The translations under genes were made by a program, and so were the position numbers. Below, one piece after another: positions 42,572-51,190 of a stretch of DNA of 57,159 nucleotides. The stretch comes from an uncultured Saprospiraceae bacterium. Its GTDB lineage: Bacteria > Bacteroidota > Bacteroidia > Chitinophagales > Saprospiraceae. The DNA lies in assembly GCA_937981555.1 (NCBI GenBank), contig CALJOK010000005.1, positions 1-57,159 of the forward strand, given 5' to 3'. The notes beneath the pieces are model-generated. The model worked only from the letters and a program-made list of their open reading frames with translations. It was not told where the DNA came from and searched no databases. Position 1 is the first letter of the stretch. Each line of letters starts with the position of its first letter.

Positions 42572-45500
42572 ATGATTAAATTTAAAAGTATAGTTAGTAT
42601 ATCCTTTCTTTTCTTTTTTTCCTTTTCAACTTTTTCCCAAAAAAAAGATAATACCACCATTCAAGAAATGGTAGAGAAATATAAAAAGGAGGACCGAGGC
42701 CCCTTCCTAGGCATCAAATGGTTTTGTGATGATGGGACGATTAATCCATCCAAAGAACCTTGCGGAGATATCGGAGGGGTACAACGGGCACAATTGAAAA
42801 AAGAGGTAAGATTGCTGGCAGAAACGAATCATGTTTTTTTAGGTCAAGTACTTAGTACCACTTCTCGTACTGATTTTTGGGATGAACTCAACTCTAATTC
42901 TCGATTGAAACAATATCAATTGGAAAAATATTTACGAGCAGTAGATGATGGTTGGGTGCTGCGTAAAGCACAATTTTATCGAGGAGCGATTCAGGTGGAA
43001 GATGAGGAAGCTTGGGGGATTAATTTCTTTGATTTGATTTTGACACCAGAGAAAAGGATCAATGAAAATTTCTATTTGCTTCGATCTGCTGCCAAAGATA
43101 TTCCACATGCTGGTGACAATGACTTAACTCAAAATATCCGTGCTTTATCTAAAGTGGTCTCAGATGAGTATCAACCTTTTTATAACCTTCGAGTAAAAAT
43201 TCACGGCCAACCTGATGCTTCCGACATTCCATCCTCCAAAGATTTTTTGGAAAAAAATCGAGAAGCGTTAACGGAGAAAAATATTAAGGAGTTGGAAGAA
43301 ATGATTGAAGCAATGGAAAAGTTGTATCAACCCATCAACCTTTCTACACTCAATAAATATGTCGAAAAAATTGCCTCCAAAGAACCGATCCGTAAAGAGT
43401 TGGAAAATTATATTGCTTCCTATTCCTCCGATTTTAGTGCGGAAAAAATGATGGCCACCAGTGCGATGTTGCTCAACTTAAGGAAGAATATTTCGACGGT
43501 CAATTCTTCCAAAGCTCGTTTGGCGATGTTGGATATTTCGATTGCACTCGAAGATATTTTATTCAAAGGTGCGGCAGAGTGGGAGACGCCAACTTATAGT
43601 AGTTTGATGAAAAAAATATATTCATTAAGTGAAGCTTCCGCAGGTTGTGGTTATATCGAAATTTGGGAATGGGATCAAATCAAATCTCGCATGTCTATCC
43701 AGATTTTAGATAAGTTGCCTTTGCCTGAATTATTAACTTGGCATGAAGATGCGCGTCGAGTAGTGGAGTGGGGCGCAGGTATGGCGAGAGGTGTTTATCA
43801 AAAGGAAGTGGATTTGTTTGCAGGGTTTGAACCGCTGAGTTATGGATTTTTTGATGATAAAATACGATCCAGTATATTATTACCGTTAGGGAATGCAGTT
43901 AGCGAACTAGGGAATGGAGTCGCTTTCGAAGCTAGGTTTTCAAATCAAATTTTAGATCTAGAAAGTCAAAGTAGCTTTCGTGGATTGAATGCCGGATATG
44001 CTTTGGGTGAGTTGGTCGTGATTGATGGTTCGGCCGAAGACCTAGAAGTGTCTAAAGATAAAATTTATGTTTTCCAGGTGCCTTCTTCTGACTTAAAACC
44101 TGTAGCTGGAATCGCTACGGTGACGGAAGGGAATATGGTTTCGCATGTTCAATTGTTGGCAAGGAATTTAGGGATCCCCAATTCAGTTTTGTCTGATCAA
44201 AATTTGGCGGACCTCAAAAAGTATCATGGGAAAAAGATATTCTACGCAGTTTCCAACAAGGGTACCGTTGTGATGAAATTAGAGGAAGACATGAATGAAG
44301 AGGAGAAAAAATTATTTACCACCCAAAAAAGAAGCGAGGAAAAAGTAAATGTTCCGATTGAAGATATCGAACTAGATAATACGAGTGTTTTAAATATGCG
44401 AGATATTCGCTCTAAAGATTCTGGAAAAATAGCTGGCCCAAAGGCGGCTAATTTAGGTCAACTTAAAGCGATGTTTCCGGATGATGTCGTGGAAGGAATT
44501 GTGATTCCTTTTAGTATCTTTCGACAACATATGGATCAGCCGATGCCTCGACAAAATATCACGTATTGGGAATTTCTCAATACTACTTTTGCTAAAGCGG
44601 CTGATATTTCCAATGAAGATAAAGCAGAGAAATTTATTTTGGGAGAGTTAACTATTTTTCGAAATGCGATTGCGGAAATTGAATTTAAAGATAGTTTTGT
44701 TAAAGATTTAAGAAAGACTTTTCGAGATGCTTTTGGAAAGCCAATAGGAAAGGTGCCGGTGTTTTTACGAAGCGATACGAACATGGAAGATTTAAAAGAT
44801 TTTACTGGGGCAGGACTTAACTTGACATTGTTTAATGTGTTGGATGATGATAAAATCATGCAAGGGATTCGGAGGGTTTGGGCATCTCCTTACACCGAGA
44901 GAAGTTATAAATGGCGACAAAAATTCCTACTGAATCCTGAGAATGTTTTTCCTTCTATCTTAATTATTCCAAGTGTGGATGTGGAATATTCGGGCGTGTT
45001 GATTACTAAAGGAATTACTTCGGGACAAGAGGATGATATGACGGTTGCCTTTAGCCGAGGAGCAGGTGGTGCGGTAGATGGACAAGCTGCGGAATCTTAT
45101 CTGTTGACGGCTGAAGGAAAAGATATGTTGCTTTCTCCAGCTCGAGAACCTTCTTATCGTCGCCTGCCAAAATCAGGTGGAACGTCTAAGAATACGACTA
45201 CTTTTAATCATAGAATTTTAAATACAAAGAATCTGAGTAGCCTCCGGAAATTGACCGATGAAGTCAATCGGATTTTGCCAACTACCGTAGGAATAGAATC
45301 ATCTGGGCCATTCGATATTGAGTTGGGTTTTGAAAATGATAAAATGTGGCTCTTCCAAATTCGTCCTTTTGTAGAAAATAAAAATGCCAAAGGATCAGAA
45401 TTCCTCGCGAGTATCACACCTCAATTACCCGAAAATAAAGTCGTCTCTTTGGATGGAAATATTCCTGACAAAATGGAAATGGAACCATCCGAAACATCAA

Positions 45501-45616
45501 CGGAAACAACCAACGAGAAGTCGTCTAATAATTGGATCTGGCTGATATTATTAATTATTGTAATTGCGCTTGGGGGATTATATTTTTCCCAAAAAAAGAA
45601 ATCAAATGATGCTTAG
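42572..45616 (+). CDS. Exported, membrane-anchored PEP/pyruvate-binding (dikinase-like) protein
   Basis: This 1014-residue protein has a signal peptide ('FFFSFSTFSQ') and a C-terminal transmembrane helix at about 985-1005 ('LILLIIVIALGGLYF') followed by 'QKKKS', so the bulk should lie outside the cytoplasm. Residues 30-480 are helical and unrecognised. At about 495-580 there is a swivelling phosphohistidine domain ('EGNMVSHVQLLARNLGIP', candidate His525). An ATP-grasp PPDK-type domain follows at about 610-945 ('GPKAANLGQL', 'RSDTNMEDLKDFTGAGL' from Arg733, 'VWASPYTERSYKWRQ', 'MWLFQIRPF' at 925-933). The His domain preceding the ATP domain, with 'TNMEDL..F.GAGL', is the order and motif style of glucan-water dikinases, not PPDK or PEP synthase. 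An ATP-using enzyme outside the cytoplasm would be unusual. Translation is coupled to the next gene. Confidence 0.88.
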   Translation: MIKFKSIVSISFLFFFSFSTFSQKKDNTTIQEMVEKYKKEDRGPFLGIKWFCDDGTINPSKEPCGDIGGVQRAQLKKEVRLLAETNHVFLGQVLSTTSRTDFWDELNSNSRLKQYQLEKYLRAVDDGWVLRKAQFYRGAIQVEDEEAWGINFFDLILTPEKRINENFYLLRSAAKDIPHAGDNDLTQNIRALSKVVSDEYQPFYNLRVKIHGQPDASDIPSSKDFLEKNREALTEKNIKELEEMIEAMEKLYQPINLSTLNKYVEKIASKEPIRKELENYIASYSSDFSAEKMMATSAMLLNLRKNISTVNSSKARLAMLDISIALEDILFKGAAEWETPTYSSLMKKIYSLSEASAGCGYIEIWEWDQIKSRMSIQILDKLPLPELLTWHEDARRVVEWGAGMARGVYQKEVDLFAGFEPLSYGFFDDKIRSSILLPLGNAVSELGNGVAFEARFSNQILDLESQSSFRGLNAGYALGELVVIDGSAEDLEVSKDKIYVFQVPSSDLKPVAGIATVTEGNMVSHVQLLARNLGIPNSVLSDQNLADLKKYHGKKIFYAVSNKGTVVMKLEEDMNEEEKKLFTTQKRSEEKVNVPIEDIELDNTSVLNMRDIRSKDSGKIAGPKAANLGQLKAMFPDDVVEGIVIPFSIFRQHMDQPMPRQNITYWEFLNTTFAKAADISNEDKAEKFILGELTIFRNAIAEIEFKDSFVKDLRKTFRDAFGKPIGKVPVFLRSDTNMEDLKDFTGAGLNLTLFNVLDDDKIMQGIRRVWASPYTERSYKWRQKFLLNPENVFPSILIIPSVDVEYSGVLITKGITSGQEDDMTVAFSRGAGGAVDGQAAESYLLTAEGKDMLLSPAREPSYRRLPKSGGTSKNTTTFNHRILNTKNLSSLRKLTDEVNRILPTTVGIESSGPFDIELGFENDKMWLFQIRPFVENKNAKGSEFLASITPQLPENKVVSLDGNIPDKMEMEPSETSTETTNEKSSNNWIWLILLIIVIALGGLYFSQKKKSNDA

Positions 45617-46862
45617 AAAACTAAGAACACTTTTATTATTGACTATTTTCTTATGTCCAATCATGGGCTTTTATCCAATTGATGGCTACGAACGAACGGG
45701 CATCAAAAGATTAAAAAGACTGGAGTTACTGGAGGAGGATAAGAAAGCAAAGGAACTCGATTCGGGAGCAACACTTTTAACGAAAGATATTAAGTTACAT
45801 CTGCCAAGGGTTCATCGAGATAGTGTGGCGGGATTGTTTGAAGTGGATAAAGAAATGCAAGAAAAGCTGAGTGCTTTTTTTCCAAGATTAGATGAAAGTT
45901 ACTCGCTTACGGTAATGGATATTACGCCTGGTAAACCAACTCGCTACGCCACAAGACAAGAGGATCGACAGTTCCAACCTGGAAGTGTTGGCAAGCTTGC
46001 AGTAGTAGTAGGGTTTTTTGCAGAGCTCAGTAAAATTTATCCATACTCATTTGAACGAAGAGTAGCGTTGATGAAAAATCGTTCGGTGCGTGGAGGGAAA
46101 TGGGCGGTGAAAGATTCGCATACCGTTCCAATTTATGATATAGAAAAAAAGAAATTGGTGAAACGAAGAGTAGGAACTTCAGATGTCTTTACGCTTTACG
46201 AATGGCTCGATCATATGCTTTCTGTGAGTAATAATGGAGCGGCAGCGGTGGTTTGGCGAGAGGCTATTTTGATGCGCGTTTTTGGAAAAGCATATCCAAC
46301 TCTTACGGACGAAGAAGCAAATGATTATTTTGATAAAACAAAGAGGTCGGAGTTAACTGAAATTCATTTGCAAGTAGTCAATGATCCTTTGCGAAAATTG
46401 GGGATCGGGGAAGAGGAGTGGAGACTCGGTACTTTATTTACAAGAGGTGCTACTGGAATTGTTCCACCCAAAGGAGGAAGTGTTGGTTCGCCATTAGGTT
46501 TGATGAAATTTATGGTGGCTTTGGAAAGGGGAGTAGTGGTCGATTATTTGTCTAGCTTAGAAATCAAAAGATTGATGTACTTGACGGATCGTCGGATTCG
46601 TTATGCGTCAAACAAAACATTGGATGAGGCAGCCGTTTATTTTAAGTCGGGAAGTTTATATAGTTGTAACCGAACGACGATGCCTGATTGCGGAAAATAT
46701 CGAGGGAACAGAATGAACTATATGAATTCTGTTTCGATTATCGAACGACCTGATGGGACGGCTTATTTGGTGGCTTTGATGACGAATGTTTTAAAAAGAA
46801 ATTCGAACTCTGATCATAATCGATTAGCTGGGAAGATTGATGAGATGGTGCGTGGGTTGTAA
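45606..46862 (+). CDS. Serine hydrolase of the beta-lactamase/DD-peptidase fold
   Basis: The start is set at ATG 45606 (a second ATG follows at 45609). The longer frame begins at a TTG inside the previous gene and would spoil the export signal ('LRTLLLLTIFLCPIMG'). The 418-residue protein has the three active-site motifs of the family: SVGK (S127-K130 in 'FQPGSVGKLAVVV'), SNN (208-210 in 'MLSVSNNGAAAVV') and KSG (347-349 in 'AVYFKSGSLYSC'). It is thus a likely periplasmic penicillin-binding-protein-like or class A beta-lactamase-like hydrolase. The 11-base overlap with the dikinase-like gene implies coupled synthesis and perhaps a shared process in the envelope. A second enzyme of the same fold is encoded at 49940-50860. 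Confidence 0.88.
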   Translation: MMLRKLRTLLLLTIFLCPIMGFYPIDGYERTGIKRLKRLELLEEDKKAKELDSGATLLTKDIKLHLPRVHRDSVAGLFEVDKEMQEKLSAFFPRLDESYSLTVMDITPGKPTRYATRQEDRQFQPGSVGKLAVVVGFFAELSKIYPYSFERRVALMKNRSVRGGKWAVKDSHTVPIYDIEKKKLVKRRVGTSDVFTLYEWLDHMLSVSNNGAAAVVWREAILMRVFGKAYPTLTDEEANDYFDKTKRSELTEIHLQVVNDPLRKLGIGEEEWRLGTLFTRGATGIVPPKGGSVGSPLGLMKFMVALERGVVVDYLSSLEIKRLMYLTDRRIRYASNKTLDEAAVYFKSGSLYSCNRTTMPDCGKYRGNRMNYMNSVSIIERPDGTAYLVALMTNVLKRNSNSDHNRLAGKIDEMVRGL

Positions 46863-46871
46863 AAGCGAATT

Positions 46872-46907
46872 AGATATCGGATACCTTTAAGGTATCCGAT
46901 ATCTTTT
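46872..46907. terminator. Bidirectional terminator between convergent genes
   Basis: A perfect 14-bp stem (AGATATCGGATACC with GGTATCCGATATCT) and a TTTAA loop lie between the hydrolase (ends 46862) and transporter (ends 46906) genes, followed by TTTT. The hairpin shares TATCGGATACCTTTAAGG with the one at 6499-6531. Confidence 0.85.
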
Positions 46908-49746
46908 AACCAGATTTCCGTATCTTTTTAATCGCCACATTCGCAGATTTTTTGACTTTCTTAATCGGCTGACGCAATAATTTTCTAGCCATCGGTAGAT
47001 AGGTATTGTTTTTCATTTGCATGATAAGGGAGAAAGCCGCTAACTTGATTTGATTGTCTTTTTGCTTCAGCAACATTCTAAAATAATCTTCTTCCTCCGG
47101 AATATTCAGATTCAATCGCTCCACCGTTTTATCAATCGGATGGTCTTCCAAGTTATTTTCTACGAGCGGCATCAAAATATTTTTAGTATTTTTTTCCAAC
47201 AAATTATCTAAAAATTCTAGTGCACTAGAATTTAAATCAGGGTACTCACTCATGATCCCTTGATAAATATTATAGATATCGTTAGCAGGATATTTTAGTC
47301 GAAGCAAACCAAAAATACGTTCTAAATTGATGTCCAATTTTTCCTCCAATAGTTGTTGCAACTCCTCTCTTGCCGCAGTTATTTCGGCATCAATGATGGT
47401 CTCTTTATTTTCTTCCATTAGTTTTTGAGTATAGACCATCGCCAACGTTTTTTGGTAAAGGTCCGCTTCTTCTTGCACTCTCAAACTGACGTCTTCCGGA
47501 TGATAATCGAAATCAGGATATTTACTCCGCAGGATATTTAAGCTTCGCAAAATAGATTTTCGATTATTGACATCTTCTTCATCTAACATTTCAAATAATA
47601 AATTGACCGCACTTTGTTTACCTATTTTTTGCAAAACAGCAGGGAGTACCTTCAATGCTTTTTTGTTGATTTCTTTGAAGCGATATTTTTCTCGAAGGAT
47701 CGGAATTAATTGCTTTTTATAAGAAATCAACGCCTTGCTTGCAGTATTTTTAAAATGCTTACTCTCCAACGCATTCAAAAGTGGCGCAACGAAAGCAGGA
47801 TGTTCTGTTGACCCTGCGGCCATGATGGCATTTCTTGCGATGGATGGATTGATACTTTTAATCCCATTGTGGAGTAAGGAATAATACGCTTCTAATTGAG
47901 CATATCCAATTGCTTTAAGGATAGCAATTTTGGATGCATTGAGTTGTTCTGTTGCTCGAATAAAACGAAGCGATTTAATTTTCTTTCGAAGGAATCTATC
48001 AAGCCTAATTTTTAATTCAACATTCCTATTATGTCGAACATTTTTCGCTAGACTCACCATAGCCGCTTCACTTACTTTTGGATTTTTAGATTTTAAATAT
48101 TTATTGATAAAGGCGATCTCATCATCTACATCGTGATTAAGGATATAACTGAAAGCCGCAATTTTTACTTTTTGTTTCGGATGTTGTAGTAGTTTTTTGA
48201 CTTGCGAAGTCATGGAATATTTTTCAAAAAAGGGTAAACTTCTAATCGCCGCAACCTTGACTGCATCAGAAGGATGAGCCAGTAATTTTTGAATACTTTC
48301 TACAACTTGATCGTTGGGGAATTGTTTTAATTTTTCCAAAACCATCAATATCTCTTTCTCTTTTCCATTTTCCAAAACTGTTTTCCAACCTCCCTCGGGT
48401 AATTCTTGAAAAAACTTTTCATCGGCTTCTTCCTTACTAACGGGGGAAAGTGTTTGCAATTTTAAGCGGAAAGAAGAGAGGTATTCTTTTCCCAATCGCC
48501 AAGTAAAATAGATCCAACAAAAGACTAAACTCACGATGATCCAACTAACGGCCACCAAGGATAATTGTAATCCTCTAATAACAAATATAAGGAGCAATCC
48601 ACTAAATCCAGTTGCGACACTATCCACAAAAACATCAATATAAGTTTTGGTTTTAGTTTTTAATTCTTTAGAAATGGGAACGATGACCAATTCCATGGAG
48701 GCCTTATTGATACTTTGTTTGATGCTACCATCTGCCATTTTAAGTAGAATAGCAGCAGTCAATAATTCTGGAAAAAAAATCAAAACGCCAGCGGCTAACA
48801 ATATACTTACGGGCAAAATATAAAGAGAACTTCTCACGCCTAAGTTGGCAATGATCCATCGTGTAAAAAATAATTGCAGCAGTAAGGAAACTACATTTAT
48901 CGTAGAAAACCAAAATCCAAAAAAGGAAGTCAATAAATCAGTATCAGTTATGGCAGCAGCAGCAATGCCACTAAATTGATAATCTACCAATTTCGCAACC
49001 ACTACACTTATCCCCACGATACAGGCTACATAGGTAAGGTGTTTAGATTGTTTGATGAGTTGAAAAGGGCGAATCTTTTCACTTTTTTCTTCAGGGGTTT
49101 TTTCGTCGTTAGGTAGAGTAGGGTGGTAATAATTTTTCCAAATATAATAAGTGATCGGAATACAAAAGATGAGTAAGGTCGCACAAACAAAAGGTAAATT
49201 TCGACTGCCCAATTGTCCTGCTAAAGTAGAGGTCAAATATCCTCCCGCGATTCCGCCCGCAATAGCTCCTGCTCCGATGAATCCAAACAGCCGTTTGGCT
49301 TCTCTTGCATCAAAAACCACATTGGCAATTAACCAAAACTGAGAGGTGGTGAATAAAGCAAAAATAGCGACCCAAATATAAAAAAGGTATAAAATGAAAT
49401 TTTCATATAATTCTAAATTCAACGCAACTCCAAATAATAACAAACAAGTAACCGAAATAAAAAGAGTGGCCAAACTAGTTTTAAATAAAGAGAACTTGGA
49501 AATTAGAGTGGTGTAATAGGTAGAAATAATACCCGCTACAATGGCGGTCAAAATAAAAACAATGGGCAACGATTCCACGCCAAACTGTGCTAAAAAAAGA
49601 GCATTGATCGTTGGCTTAATAATTAATAAGGTAGCAATGATCAAAAATATATTTAACTGCATCAATAATGCACGTCCGATTTCTCCTTCTCGAATATCGA
49701 ATAATCGAAAGAAAAAGTATTTGATGGTAGTCTTTATTTTTTTCAA
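46906..49746 (-). CDS. Nucleotide-transporter-like (NTT/AAA family) membrane protein fused to HEAT repeats
   Basis: Residues ~20-430 hold about 12 transmembrane helices with features of the ATP/ADP translocase (NTT, Npt) family: 'RLFDIREGEIGRALLMQLNI', 'LLIIKPTINALFLAQFG', 'VFDAREAKRLFGFIGAGAIA', 'ILLKMADGSIKQSINKASME'. From about 450 to the end are HEAT-like helical repeats ('LAHPSDAVKVAAIRSLPF', 'LQHPKQKVKIAAFSYIL', 'LKSKNPKVSEAAMVSLAK'), presumably cytoplasmic. The frame starts at TTG (49746); the first ATG (residue 29) would fall inside the first helix, so TTG or another rare start is likely. In intracellular bacteria NTT proteins exchange ATP for ADP, but the substrate in free-living Bacteroidota is not established. 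It is convergent with the dikinase/hydrolase pair. Confidence 0.85.
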   Translation of the reverse strand: MKKIKTTIKYFFFRLFDIREGEIGRALLMQLNIFLIIATLLIIKPTINALFLAQFGVESLPIVFILTAIVAGIISTYYTTLISKFSLFKTSLATLFISVTCLLLFGVALNLELYENFILYLFYIWVAIFALFTTSQFWLIANVVFDAREAKRLFGFIGAGAIAGGIAGGYLTSTLAGQLGSRNLPFVCATLLIFCIPITYYIWKNYYHPTLPNDEKTPEEKSEKIRPFQLIKQSKHLTYVACIVGISVVVAKLVDYQFSGIAAAAITDTDLLTSFFGFWFSTINVVSLLLQLFFTRWIIANLGVRSSLYILPVSILLAAGVLIFFPELLTAAILLKMADGSIKQSINKASMELVIVPISKELKTKTKTYIDVFVDSVATGFSGLLLIFVIRGLQLSLVAVSWIIVSLVFCWIYFTWRLGKEYLSSFRLKLQTLSPVSKEEADEKFFQELPEGGWKTVLENGKEKEILMVLEKLKQFPNDQVVESIQKLLAHPSDAVKVAAIRSLPFFEKYSMTSQVKKLLQHPKQKVKIAAFSYILNHDVDDEIAFINKYLKSKNPKVSEAAMVSLAKNVRHNRNVELKIRLDRFLRKKIKSLRFIRATEQLNASKIAILKAIGYAQLEAYYSLLHNGIKSINPSIARNAIMAAGSTEHPAFVAPLLNALESKHFKNTASKALISYKKQLIPILREKYRFKEINKKALKVLPAVLQKIGKQSAVNLLFEMLDEEDVNNRKSILRSLNILRSKYPDFDYHPEDVSLRVQEEADLYQKTLAMVYTQKLMEENKETIIDAEITAAREELQQLLEEKLDINLERIFGLLRLKYPANDIYNIYQGIMSEYPDLNSSALEFLDNLLEKNTKNILMPLVENNLEDHPIDKTVERLNLNIPEEEDYFRMLLKQKDNQIKLAAFSLIMQMKNNTYLPMARKLLRQPIKKVKKSANVAIKKIRKSG

Positions 49747-49881
49747 CTGTTGACTTAATCTAAAATGACGGAATGGTTAGTATGTTTACAAAGTATAAAG
49801 GTTGGATTTGTTTTAATCAATAGCAATTTTTAAAGTTAGTTTTAATTAATATTTTTTTTGTTTAAACATGCTCTTATTAAA

Positions 49882-49920
49882 TCAAAACGCCGATGGCAAA
49901 TTTTGTCATCGGCGTTTTGA
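49882..49920 (-). terminator. Terminator after the second serine hydrolase
   Basis: TCAAAACGCCGATGGCAAA is followed by TTTGTCATCGGCGTTTTGA, forming a near-perfect 19-bp palindrome with one G-T pair. It lies 19 bp past the stop codon at 49940. Confidence 0.88.
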
Positions 49921-49939
49921 TAGTTAGCGCAGTACTTAA

Positions 49940-50860
49940 TTATAAGGTTTTTTTCTTACCCACTAAACGATCTACCGTTTTAGCAATCTGACGAATGATT
50001 TGTTCTCCGTCCGCATCTTCTACTAATGCAACTAAAATGTATTGCCGCTTTGGTCCCCACACCATAATACTATCAGAATGAAAAACACTCCACGATCCTG
50101 ATTTCCTAAATAACTTTGCCTTCGGTGCAATTTTTTCAAGGGTATTGACAAACTTATGGTGCAACTTTGGATTGACCATGATCTGCATCATTTGCTCTGA
50201 ACGCTTAGGACTAACTAATTTTCCATAAGCCATCATATAATAAAATTTCGCTACTTGACTTGCTGTTGCCGCATGACTTAATCCTTGCAATGGATCTGGA
50301 TTTTTTTTGCCGCCTGCCGCATATCTTTTACCTACCCATAGTCCTCCTCCATTTGATTGGTCATATAAATTGTAACGAGGGTTAGTCAACACATTCGCGA
50401 TTTTATGATAGCCTAATCTATCGATCATTCGAGTAGAGGCTTGGTTATTTGATTTAGCAATCATGAGTTGCATATCTTTTTTTACCGCCGCCGTTTCTTT
50501 TAATTCTCCTTTATCGATGGCATCAACTGCCGCCAACAGAATAGCAATTTTTGGTAAACTGGCGGCATACATCATCCTATCTCCATTCACTTCTGCAAAT
50601 CGAGTGTTTTTTAAATTACTCATATCAACTAAGGCAACAGACATCTTTTTCTGTTGAATCAATTTTTTCCATTTTGGATTCTGCTTTAGTTTCTGATTAA
50701 GTTGTGCCTCCAATCTAGTGTTCTCACAAACGGCTAGCGGTTTATAATTTTGGGTAAAACTTGCATATGGAATCCCTAAGTTTCGAAGGTTAGTTTGTGC
50801 AGAAAGTGAAATGGTAAAACATAAAAAAAATACAATGTTAGATAGGTTCTTGAGAATCAT
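49940..50860 (-). CDS. Serine hydrolase, class A beta-lactamase-like
   Basis: This 306-residue protein has a signal peptide ending near 'FTISLSAQ'. The active-site motifs are SLPK (S101-K104 in 'MMYAASLPKIAILLAA'), SNN (137-139 in 'LMIAKSNNQASTRM') and KSG (253-255 in 'AKLFRKSGSWS'). The overall size fits class A beta-lactamases, but the omega-loop Glu motif (ExxLN type) is not obvious: the region reads 'PRYNLYDQSNGGGLW'. This favours a peptidase or esterase over a true beta-lactamase. It is monocistronic, with a -7 box at 50895-50902, a perfect palindrome over its -33 region and its own terminator. Its neighbours suggest an envelope role. Confidence 0.86.
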   Translation of the reverse strand: MILKNLSNIVFFLCFTISLSAQTNLRNLGIPYASFTQNYKPLAVCENTRLEAQLNQKLKQNPKWKKLIQQKKMSVALVDMSNLKNTRFAEVNGDRMMYAASLPKIAILLAAVDAIDKGELKETAAVKKDMQLMIAKSNNQASTRMIDRLGYHKIANVLTNPRYNLYDQSNGGGLWVGKRYAAGGKKNPDPLQGLSHAATASQVAKFYYMMAYGKLVSPKRSEQMMQIMVNPKLHHKFVNTLEKIAPKAKLFRKSGSWSVFHSDSIMVWGPKRQYILVALVEDADGEQIIRQIAKTVDRLVGKKKTL

Positions 50861-50894
50861 ACGTGGATGAATTATTTTTTTTCGGAAAAGGTTA

Positions 50895-50902
50895 CAAAAG
50901 TA
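50895..50902 (-). promoter_or_regulatory. Bacteroidota-type -7 box of the serine hydrolase gene
   Basis: CAAAAGTA on the + strand reads TACTTTTG on the - strand, an exact match to TAnnTTTG, 34 bp before the ATG at 50860. No good -33 TTG is seen at the usual spacing; that place is taken by the palindrome at 50923-50956. Confidence 0.5.
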
Positions 50903-50922
50903 GTGGTTTCGATTTAGCTTTT

Positions 50923-50956
50923 CTTTTGTCTAACTATTGAAGTAGTTAGACAAAAG
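50923..50956. promoter_or_regulatory. Perfect 14-bp palindrome (operator or terminator)
   Basis: CTTTTGTCTAACTA and TAGTTAGACAAAAG form a perfect inverted repeat around TTGAAG. It covers the -33 area of the 50860 gene, which fits an operator, but it also lies downstream of the phosphoesterase operon. Neither flank has a T-run typical of a terminator on the - strand. Confidence 0.5.
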
Positions 50957-51114
50957 TTAAAAACCGCTTCGTTTTTTTGGTCAAAAAAAGGAGAGATAAA
51001 TTAGACTTATAAAATCACTTAGAATAAAGTCTATTATTAATCTTACTTAAGCCAACTACTGTAAATAGTGAACTTCCAATAGGAAAGGCAAAAATCGTAC
51101 TAGGTCTGCTGGAG

Positions 51115-51170
51115 TATTTCCACCACCTAGAACACTCGGTGAAATACGTTGTGTGCTATGTGGTGGAAAT
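51115..51170. repeat. Diverged palindromic repeat of the 29372/38534 family
   Basis: TATTTCCACCACCTAG (51115-51130) and CTATGTGGTGGAAAT (51156-51170) form the outer arms, with GGTGAAATAC in the loop. The loop decamer and the CTATGTGGT arm also occur in copies A and B; the arm changes are compensated on both sides. It sits 20 bp after the phosphoesterase stop and may also serve as its terminator. Confidence 0.55.
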
Positions 51171-51190
51171 TTATTTTTGGAAGGAGTTTT

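Noticed and set aside
49940-50860. True class A beta-lactamase (resistance gene)
   Set aside because: The Ser-Lys, SNN and KSG motifs fit the fold, but the omega-loop catalytic Glu motif is not evident, so only a general serine-hydrolase call is made.
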